Shown here: one piece after another, positions 1 through 5,221 of the stretch
Position numbering within the stretch: the stretch's first letter is position 1
Layout: every line of letters begins with the position of its first letter
Origin: Gemmatimonadota bacterium
GTDB taxonomy: Bacteria > Gemmatimonadota > Gemmatimonadetes > Gemmatimonadales > GWC2-71-9
Direction: 5' to 3'
DNA: 5,221 nt
Assembly (NCBI GenBank): GCA_003222235.1
Contig: QHVD01000244.1
Coordinates: 1 to 5,221 of the forward strand
Made by a program: the position numbers and the translations under genes
Notes under the pieces: model-generated
What the model was told of the DNA's origin: nothing
The model's input: only the letters and a program-made list of their open reading frames with translations
Database searches by the model: none

Positions 1-1
1 G

Positions 2-691
2 GGGATCCCGGGCTGGCGCAAGGGAACCATGGTCGCCTCGCTGGGGCAGCAGACCCAGAACTTCGGCTTCTACGTGACGGCCGACGGGCACTACTCCTTC
101 CGTGGCGACCTGATCGACCTCACCGTCGATCCGCTCGAGCAGATCATGCGCCAGATCTCGCTCGAGCATCAGCCCGAGCGCGGCCCCAAGGACGCGAAGG
201 TGACCATCGTCGAGTACTCGGACTTCCAGTGCCCCTTCTGCGCGCGCGTCTACGCCACGCTCGAGAACGACGTGCTCAAGGACTACGGCGACAAGGTGCG
301 CATTGTGTTCAAGAACTTCCCGCTCACCTCCATCCACCCGTGGGCCGGGGACGCCGCCCTCGCCTCCGAGTGCGCCTTCCAGCAGGGCAACGACAAGTTC
401 TGGGCGATGTACAACGGGCTCTTCTCGAAGCAGAGCGACATCACCAGGGAGAACCTGAAGGACAGGGCGGGCGACATCGCTCGGGACGCCGGCCTCGACG
501 TCGCCAGGTTTCAGGAGTGCTTCGACGGCAAGAAGGCGCAGGACGCCGTCGATGCGGACGTGCACGAGGCGGCCGCGCTCGGCATCAACTCGACGCCGAC
601 CTTCTTCGTGAACGGGCGGCGGCTCTCCGGCGCGCTCGCGCCCGCAGACTTGAAGCAGGCGATCGACGGGGCGCTCGGGGCCAATCGATGA
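2..691 (+). CDS. DsbA-family thiol-disulfide oxidoreductase, 5'-truncated by the window edge
   Basis: This is a periplasmic or exported thioredoxin-fold protein that would make or shuffle disulfide bonds in envelope proteins. The frame is open from base 2, where it reads GIPGWRKGT before the first ATG at 29, so the true start and any signal peptide lie upstream of the window. Numbering from that ATG, residues 1-45 look like an accessory N-terminal region (FYVTADGHYSFRGDLIDL), followed by a thioredoxin-like domain from about 52 to 216. The active site is C68-P-F-C71 (bases 230-241), preceded by EYSDFQ as in the DsbA/BdbD-like (Thioredoxin_4) group. The cis-proline loop is T189-P190-T-F-F-V-N-G. 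A helical insert lies between the two. C115 and C164 are additional cysteines. The stop TGA at 689-691 overlaps a downstream ATG. The exact role (oxidase, isomerase or reductase) and its substrates cannot be told from sequence; the family call is firm. Confidence 0.94.
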   Translation, partial: GIPGWRKGTMVASLGQQTQNFGFYVTADGHYSFRGDLIDLTVDPLEQIMRQISLEHQPERGPKDAKVTIVEYSDFQCPFCARVYATLENDVLKDYGDKVRIVFKNFPLTSIHPWAGDAALASECAFQQGNDKFWAMYNGLFSKQSDITRENLKDRAGDIARDAGLDVARFQECFDGKKAQDAVDADVHEAAALGINSTPTFFVNGRRLSGALAPADLKQAIDGALGANR

Positions 692-759
692 CGCGCCCAG
701 CGCGCCCGCGGTCCGTGAAGCTGCTCCGCGAGCTGGTCAGCTGCGCTCGAACATCGTGA
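688..759 (+). other. Possible 23-codon coupling ORF bridging gene 1 and gene 2
   Basis: A short frame starts at ATG 688, inside the stop region of the DsbA-family gene (ATGA at 688-691). It ends with TGA at 757-759, overlapping the GTG start of the next gene (GTGA at 756-759). It would encode MTRPARPRSVKLLRELVSCA plus RTS. A GGGG run at 677-680 sits about 7 bases before the ATG and could serve as a weak ribosome-binding site. The GTG at 756 has no visible Shine-Dalgarno sequence of its own. Termination-reinitiation could therefore carry ribosomes from gene 1 into gene 2. The peptide is basic, matches no family I know, and may be chance in GC-rich sequence. The remaining spacer shows no promoter or strong hairpin. 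Confidence 0.25.
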
Positions 760-2423
760 ATCCCGCATCGACCCCGAGGCGGCCCTCCCGCAGCGTGCTG
801 CTCACGTGCGGGGCCTCGATCGTGTTCGGCAGCGTGCTCCTCGCGTTCCTCCCCACGCTGCACAACGGATTCGTCCTCTGGGACGACGATCTCAACTTGC
901 TCGAAAACCCGGCGTATCGCGGCCTGTCGCTCGCGCATCTGCGCTGGATGTTCACTACGACGCTCGCCGGACCCTACCAGCCGCTCAGCTGGCTCACGCT
1001 CGGGCTCGACTATGTCGTCTGGGGCATGAATCCGAAGGGATACCACTTGACGAGTCTCGTCCTGCACGCGGCGGGCACGGTGGCGCTCTACGTCCTGCTG
1101 GTCGCGATGCTCGAGCGGGAGCGCGAGCGGGGAAGCGACCTCGGCGTGGCGGCGGCCGCCGTGGTCGGTGCGCTCTTCTGGGGCATTCATCCGCTCCGCG
1201 TGGAATCGGTGGCGTGGGCAACGGAACGCCGCGACGTACTCTCCGGTCCGTTCTTCGTCCTCACGGTCCTCGCCTACGTGCGTATGGCCGAGGCGCAGCG
1301 CCTCGGACGCCCGTGGCGGCGCTGGTTCGTCGCCTCGCTCGTCTGCTACCTCCTGTCACTCCTCGCGAAGGCGTCGGGGATGATGCTCCCCATCGTGCTG
1401 CTCGTGCTCGATACCTATCCGCTGCGGCGCTTCGGCCGGGAATCTCGCGGCCGCGCGGCCCTCGAGAAGCTGCCGTACGCCGCGCTCGCCGGCGCGGCTG
1501 CGCTGATCGCGTTTCGTGGCCAGGCGGCGCTCAGCGGGATGCGGCCGGTCGCCGGGTACGGGGTCCTCGACCGCATCGCCCAGGCCGCGTACGGGCTGTG
1601 CTTCTACCCCTGGAAGAGCGTGGCGCCCGTCGGCCTCTCGGCGCTCTACCTCCTCCCGCGAAGGCTCGACCTCGCGGCGCCGCGATACATCGTCAGCATG
1701 CTCGCGGTGGCGGGCGTGACGCTGGCGCTCATCCGGCTCCGCCACCGCTGGCCGTGGGCGCTCGCGGCCTGTGCCTGCTACGTCGTCTTGATCGCGCCCG
1801 TCCTCGGCTTCGTGCAGACCGGTCCGCAGCTGGTCGCCGACCGCTTCTCGTATCTCCCGAGCCTGCCCGCCAGCGCGTTGGTGGCGGCGGGCGTACACCG
1901 GCTGCTCGCCGCCGGGGCGCGCCGGCGCGTCGCGCTCCCGGCGGCCGTCGCGGCGCTGGGGGTCCTCGGGGTCCTGACCGCGCGCCAGACCGCGACCTGG
2001 AGGGACTCCTTCACGCTCTGGGGTCAGATGCTCGCCGTCGACCCGACGAACCACGTCGCGCTCGCCAAGCGCGGGTGGCTCCGGCAGCAGCGCGGGGATC
2101 TGGACGGCGCGCAAGCCGACTACAGCGAAGGGATACGTCACCACCCGGACGCCATCCTCTACTTCAATCGCGCCACGCTCGAGTACCTCCGCCGCCAGCT
2201 CGACGCTGCGATCGCCGACTACTCGGAATGCCTGCGTATCAACCCCGGCGATCCAAGGACGCTCAACAACCGGGGGATGGCGCGCCAGGAGAAGGGCGAC
2301 TGGGAAGGCGCCGCCGCCGATTTCGCGGAAGCGCTCCGCCTGGCGCCGCCGGGGTTCGCGGGGCGCGCGCTCATCGAGAAGAATCTCGCCACCGCCCGCG
2401 GCCGCCTCCCAGGGGATGGCTGA
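756..2423 (+). CDS. TMTC-like polytopic glycosyltransferase (GT-C type) with C-terminal TPRs
   Basis: This 555-residue integral membrane protein probably transfers a sugar from a lipid-linked donor on the outer face of the inner membrane. A first membrane segment (about 14-34) leads into a periplasmic loop with F39-V-L-W-D-D-D45, the acidic motif of this family and the likely catalytic site. It is followed by PYQPLSWLTLGLDY (73-86) and GYHLTSLVLH (95-104). A second conserved block is HPLRVESVAWATERRD (145-160), which resembles the HP.H.E.VA..RAD block of eukaryotic TMTC O-mannosyltransferases. Further hydrophobic segments lie near 96-118, 130-144, 162-176, 190-220, 236-250, 311-328, 332-352 and 391-408. 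Three TPRs follow at roughly 431-464, 465-498 and 499-532, each with the D..A/A..DY..A pattern. The GTG start at 756 is chosen because no ATG precedes the first membrane segment in this frame; it lacks a clear Shine-Dalgarno sequence. It follows the DsbA-family gene by 64 bases and precedes the next gene by 18, suggesting one transcript. Family membership is sound; acceptor and donor are unknown. Confidence 0.92.
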   Translation: MNPASTPRRPSRSVLLTCGASIVFGSVLLAFLPTLHNGFVLWDDDLNLLENPAYRGLSLAHLRWMFTTTLAGPYQPLSWLTLGLDYVVWGMNPKGYHLTSLVLHAAGTVALYVLLVAMLERERERGSDLGVAAAAVVGALFWGIHPLRVESVAWATERRDVLSGPFFVLTVLAYVRMAEAQRLGRPWRRWFVASLVCYLLSLLAKASGMMLPIVLLVLDTYPLRRFGRESRGRAALEKLPYAALAGAAALIAFRGQAALSGMRPVAGYGVLDRIAQAAYGLCFYPWKSVAPVGLSALYLLPRRLDLAAPRYIVSMLAVAGVTLALIRLRHRWPWALAACACYVVLIAPVLGFVQTGPQLVADRFSYLPSLPASALVAAGVHRLLAAGARRRVALPAAVAALGVLGVLTARQTATWRDSFTLWGQMLAVDPTNHVALAKRGWLRQQRGDLDGAQADYSEGIRHHPDAILYFNRATLEYLRRQLDAAIADYSECLRINPGDPRTLNNRGMARQEKGDWEGAAADFAEALRLAPPGFAGRALIEKNLATARGRLPGDG

Positions 2424-2424
2424 C

Positions 2425-2430
2425 GCGAGG
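2425..2430 (+). promoter_or_regulatory. Probable ribosome-binding site of the 2442 gene
   Basis: The sequence GCGAGG lies in the 18-base gap after the stop of the TMTC-like gene, with its GAGG ending 11 bases before the ATG at 2442. The spacing is slightly long, but it is the only purine-rich Shine-Dalgarno-like element there. It favours ATG 2442 over the in-frame GTG at 2451. Confidence 0.4.
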
Positions 2431-2441
2431 CGGCCACGCAA

Positions 2442-4916
2442 ATGAGTGATGTGTCTTTGCCGCGGCCATGGGGTTGGCTGGCGGCCGCTCTCTTCTTGGC
2501 CGCCCTGGCTCGCGTCTTTTGGCTCGCCTGGTTCGACGACAACATCCGCTTCCTCCCCAGCGGACCTGCGCCTTGGATTGTCTACCCGTCGCCCCTCGAC
2601 CCGAATTCGTTTCCCGGTATGGAGCTCCCCGCCGAGTTCCATCGGCACGTGACGCTGTCCGAAACACCTTCCCGCGCTTCGCTCGAATTTCGATGCTTCA
2701 AGTCTTGCGTGATTCGTATCAATGGAAAGGCCGTCGCCACCGGTTCAGCCGTGCGATGGAAGACCTCGACGCGCCTCGATGTCGCCGATGCGCTTCACCG
2801 AGGCGACAACGACATCGAAGCCAGCGTCTCGACGGACATGGGCCCTCCTGCCTCGAGCCTCAAACTCCAACTCGATGGCATGACGGTCCTGACGGACGAA
2901 TCATGGGACGTTTCGCTCGCGGGAACCTCTGCATCGGGCGCCCGCCGCGCCTCCGAAGCGCCGGAACCCGGTCCCGGCAATCCGTTGTCAGGGACGGAAC
3001 GGACGCGTGATGCACTCCGAAACAACTACGGTAAGGGACTCCTCTGGCTCGCCATTTCGGTCGTGGCGTGTCTGATCGGCCGGCACGCGAGCATGAGCGA
3101 CGGGGTCGCCCGCAATCTCATCCTGATGCTGCTGGCAGCCCTCTGGATCTGTCTTCTGCTTCACAATCTCAGGTGTCGTGTCGCCACGTACGGCTTCGAC
3201 GCCGCCGCACACTTGGGTTACATCGAGTACATCCGCACCAAGCACTCGCTCCCCCTGGCCACGCAGGGAGCGGAAATGTATCAAGCCCCCCTCTACTACA
3301 TCGTGTCTTCCGGCCTTTTGTCCTTATTCGACCGCGCGGCGGCCAGTGACCAGGGTCTATTGATCCTGCGCTTGTTCAACGTAGCGGTCGGGGCCGCAAA
3401 TGTCGCACTGGTCTACGTCGGCCTCGGTTTTGTCTTTCCGGCCCAGTGGAAGCGGCAGGCCGCGGGCGCGGCCCTTGCGGCATTCGCGCCGTGGCACCTG
3501 TATCTCCTGCACTATCCCACCAACGAAGTCCTCTCCGCCATGCTGGGAACAGCGTCGATCGTGCTCTGCCTGAAGTGCCTGCACACGGATGCCGCGTCGG
3601 CCAGGTGCCTCGCCTTGGGCGCCGTCCTGGGGGCCGGTTGCTTGACAAAGGCCTCATCCCTGGCGCTGCTTCCAATTTTCCTTGCGGCGCTGGCCGGCAA
3701 ATTGCGCATGCGCCCTGATTGCTCGCCAATTGCGCGCGTCGGCAGGCTGGCTTCGGTGGTCGGTTTGGCCGTGGCGATCAGCGGTTGGCACTATTGGCGC
3801 ATGTGGAGGCATTACGGAAATCCTCTCGCCGGGAATTGGGATCCGGCCATCGTCCACCCCTGGTGGCAGCAGCCCGGATATTTCACTCTCGCCTATTTCA
3901 CCTCGTACGGCCGTTCCCTCACCGCGCCGTTCTTCAGTGGCTTTCACAGTTTCTGGGATGCGCTGTACACCACGCTCTGGGGCGATGGTCTCTGGGGCGG
4001 CTGGACCCAGGTGCCCGGCCGGCCTCCGTGGCACTACGAACTGATGGCCGCAGGATATGTTCTGGCGCTGGTTCCCACCTTGGTCGTGGTCTGCGGATGC
4101 TGCGTCGCGGTCGTTCGTTTCGTGCGTGAACCGCGCGTCGACTGGCTTCTGCTCGTCGGATCACTGGGCGTCATGTTTCTGGCGATCGTCCTCTTGAGCC
4201 TGAGATTGCCCTCCTACGAGCAACCAAAAGCATTTCACGCCTTGAATATCCTGTTGCCCTTCTGCGCTTGCGCGATCGTCGGATACGAATATCTGACGAA
4301 GCATCTCGGCTCCATTGGTCGCTTCGCCTTGTTGAGCCTCCTCGGCGTCTGGCTTGTCAATACGTATGCGACGTTTTGGATCGATCTGGACTCGCCCAAG
4401 ACCCGTCTCGCTGTGGCGGTCGCCAAGTCCCTCAATGGCGAGGACCAAACGGCAGAGGTGGAGCGCATCCTTGCGTCCGATCCCCACAACCGTGTCGCCC
4501 AGCTCGAGCTCGCGCGCCTCGACTGGCGCGCCGGCCGCATGGCTCGCTTCACCGCGGGAGTTCGACAGGCCTTTGGCGACCATCCCGAGGATGGCGAAAT
4601 CTGCCTCCTCGCCGCCGAGACATTCGCGCGCGAGAACGATTGGGAGTCGGCCCTCCAATTGGCGCAGCGCGCAGCACGCCTAGCGCCCGAAAACGTGGCG
4701 GTGACGCTCACCGGGCTTCGATTCGCGAGCCAACGGCCTTCCGCTGCCGTGGGAGCCGGCGTGGAGAACGACGTCATTGCCGCGGCCCAGCTCGTTCTGC
4801 ATGCTCGCCCCACGAATGCCGAAGCGCACCGGGCAATGGGCGACGCGCTCCTTCAACTCGGGCAGACCGATGCCGCGGCCATGCACCTCAAGCTTGCGGC
4901 AAATCGCGGTCATTGA
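2442..4916 (+). CDS. GT39-like membrane glycosyltransferase with N-terminal beta-sandwich insert and C-terminal TPR-like tail
   Basis: This 824-residue polytopic protein is probably a GT-C-fold glycosyltransferase using a polyprenyl-phosphate sugar at the periplasmic face. A first membrane segment (about 11-29) is followed by an extracytoplasmic region of about 165 residues. Its core (80-160) reads as a galactose-binding-like beta-sandwich: C-V-I-R-I-N-G-K-A-V, RLDVADALHRGDNDIEASV (111-129), then L140-K-L-Q-L-D and T151-D-E-S-W-D. This resembles the accessory domains of GH2 and rhamnosidase enzymes. Membrane segments near 200-213 and 223-242 return the chain to the periplasm, where F252-D253-A-A-A-H257-L-G-Y260 and E278-M-Y-Q-A-P-L-Y-Y286 match the catalytic-loop signature of GT39-like proteins. 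About ten more hydrophobic segments follow up to about residue 650, with a large loop around 455-530. Residues 673-824 form three or four degenerate TPR-like hairpins (for example 716-749 and 792-824). I count about 13 membrane segments, which would put the tail in the periplasm. At 824 residues it is longer than a typical 500-600 residue member because of the two additions. GC content is lower than in the neighbours. Acceptor and sugar are unknown. Confidence 0.9.
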   Translation: MSDVSLPRPWGWLAAALFLAALARVFWLAWFDDNIRFLPSGPAPWIVYPSPLDPNSFPGMELPAEFHRHVTLSETPSRASLEFRCFKSCVIRINGKAVATGSAVRWKTSTRLDVADALHRGDNDIEASVSTDMGPPASSLKLQLDGMTVLTDESWDVSLAGTSASGARRASEAPEPGPGNPLSGTERTRDALRNNYGKGLLWLAISVVACLIGRHASMSDGVARNLILMLLAALWICLLLHNLRCRVATYGFDAAAHLGYIEYIRTKHSLPLATQGAEMYQAPLYYIVSSGLLSLFDRAAASDQGLLILRLFNVAVGAANVALVYVGLGFVFPAQWKRQAAGAALAAFAPWHLYLLHYPTNEVLSAMLGTASIVLCLKCLHTDAASARCLALGAVLGAGCLTKASSLALLPIFLAALAGKLRMRPDCSPIARVGRLASVVGLAVAISGWHYWRMWRHYGNPLAGNWDPAIVHPWWQQPGYFTLAYFTSYGRSLTAPFFSGFHSFWDALYTTLWGDGLWGGWTQVPGRPPWHYELMAAGYVLALVPTLVVVCGCCVAVVRFVREPRVDWLLLVGSLGVMFLAIVLLSLRLPSYEQPKAFHALNILLPFCACAIVGYEYLTKHLGSIGRFALLSLLGVWLVNTYATFWIDLDSPKTRLAVAVAKSLNGEDQTAEVERILASDPHNRVAQLELARLDWRAGRMARFTAGVRQAFGDHPEDGEICLLAAETFARENDWESALQLAQRAARLAPENVAVTLTGLRFASQRPSAAVGAGVENDVIAAAQLVLHARPTNAEAHRAMGDALLQLGQTDAAAMHLKLAANRGH

Positions 4917-4928
4917 CGGCGCCCGCGT

Positions 4929-4962
4929 GCTCTGACGGGTGCGGACATTACTCACCCTGAGC
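4929..4962. terminator. Weak imperfect hairpin in the convergent spacer, possible transcription end
   Basis: Between the two converging genes, GCTC (4929-4932) can pair with GAGC (4959-4962), and GGGTG (4937-4941) with CACCC (4953-4957). This leaves an 11-base loop and an asymmetric internal bulge. There is no T-run on either side, so it is not a canonical intrinsic terminator. Its position, in the only gap between convergent genes, is the main argument for it. The rest of the 57-base spacer (4917-4973) shows nothing recognisable. Confidence 0.2.
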
Positions 4963-4973
4963 GAGGGCCCGCG

Positions 4974-5221
4974 CTACCGGCTCGACGCCGCCCCGCTCCG
5001 CCATTCGTCGGCGATGGCGAGGTTGCGGCGCGCGTCGGCGTAGCCGGGGTTGAGCTCGAGCGCCCGCCGATAGTGCCGCTTCCCTTCCTCGAGCTTGCCC
5101 TGCATGACGAGCACGTTGCCGAGATTGTTATGCACGGCGGCGAACCGATCGTCGAGCGCGAGCGCCTGCTCGTACTGCGCCTCGGCCTCCGCCGGCCGGC
5201 CCTCGGCCGCGAGCACGTTGC
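4974..5221 (-). CDS. C-terminal end of a tetratricopeptide-repeat protein, cut by the right edge
   Basis: The frame is open to the window edge, with NVLAAEG read from bases 5219 downward. The GTG at 5214-5216 is therefore an internal valine and the true start lies to the right. About 82 codons remain, ending at TAG (4974-4976). The visible part holds one TPR helix pair lacking its first residues (NVLAAEGRPAEAEAQYEQAL). A complete, near-canonical TPR follows (AAVHNNLGNVLVMQGKLEEG, then KRHYRRALELNP), then a capping helix GYADARRNLAIADE and a short polar tail. Such repeats form a superhelical protein-binding scaffold. A tail of this kind is found both in free TPR proteins and at the end of TMTC-like membrane proteins such as the gene at 756, so the parent could be another of these; the missing part decides it. 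It converges on the GT39-like gene with 57 bases between stops. Confidence 0.85.
   Translation of the reverse strand, partial: NVLAAEGRPAEAEAQYEQALALDDRFAAVHNNLGNVLVMQGKLEEGKRHYRRALELNPGYADARRNLAIADEWRSGAASSR

Noticed and set aside
29..31. ATG 29 as the true start of the DsbA-family gene
   Set aside because: The frame stays open to the window edge and the upstream residues continue the domain-like sequence. No signal peptide follows ATG 29, although the protein should be exported.
692..755. Possible promoter or regulatory RNA in the spacer before the TMTC-like gene
   Set aside because: No -35/-10-like pair is visible. The repeated AGCT words do not form a convincing stem, and the spacer is better read as part of an operon junction.
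585..1190. 201-codon - strand frame across the gene 1 - gene 2 boundary
   Set aside because: Its product is charged and Arg-rich, with no family features. It overlaps conserved catalytic regions of both + strand genes, including the cis-Pro loop and the WDDD loop.
806..2449. 547-codon open frame on the + strand in another phase over the same gene
   Set aside because: The product is an Arg/Ala/Pro-rich low-complexity chain with no membrane segments or motifs, as expected for an out-of-phase reading of a GC-rich gene. The 756-2423 frame carries all the conserved blocks.
1356..2648. 430-codon open frame on the - strand antisense to the TMTC-like gene
   Set aside because: It is rich in Arg, Glu, Gly and Pro with no recognisable domain. 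It runs antisense to a clearly conserved membrane/TPR protein and spans the gene boundary. It is explained by the scarcity of stops in GC-rich DNA.
5214..5216. GTG as start of an 80-codon - strand gene
   Set aside because: It falls in the middle of a TPR helix (GNVL-type pattern), and the frame remains open upstream to the edge, so it is an internal valine codon.

Overview
The window is a densely coding, GC-rich piece of a bacterial chromosome. It carries three genes on the + strand and the end of a fourth on the - strand. Base composition, codon use and protein types fit a Gram-negative, high-GC lineage of the deltaproteobacterial, Binatia or Rokubacteria kind. That placement is a general impression, because the window has no rRNA or marker gene to test it.

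Layout: (1) 2-691 +, the 3' part of a DsbA-family thiol-disulfide oxidoreductase whose start lies left of the window. (2) 692-755, a 64-base spacer occupied by a 23-residue reading frame (688-759) that overlaps the end of gene 1 as ATGA and the GTG start of gene 2 as GTGA. (3) 756-2423 +, a multi-membrane-segment protein with C-terminal tetratricopeptide repeats (TPRs), resembling the TMTC group of protein O-mannosyltransferases. (4) 2442-4916 +, a second polytopic GT-C/GT39-like glycosyltransferase with an N-terminal extracytoplasmic beta-sandwich-like insert and a C-terminal TPR-like tail. (5) 4917-4973, a 57-base convergent spacer. (6) 4974-5221 -, the C-terminal end of a TPR protein that continues off the right edge.

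The theme is cell-envelope modification. Two adjacent but dissimilar GT-C-type enzymes, both with TPR tails that probably face the periplasm, sit just downstream of a periplasmic thiol oxidoreductase. A reasonable inference is that they transfer sugars from lipid-linked donors to envelope proteins or glycans. No substrate can be read from the sequence. Gene 3 is visibly less GC-rich than its neighbours and may have a separate history. There are no stretches above 300 bases without a gene, and I see no tRNA, rRNA, CRISPR array, insertion sequence or obvious promoter.
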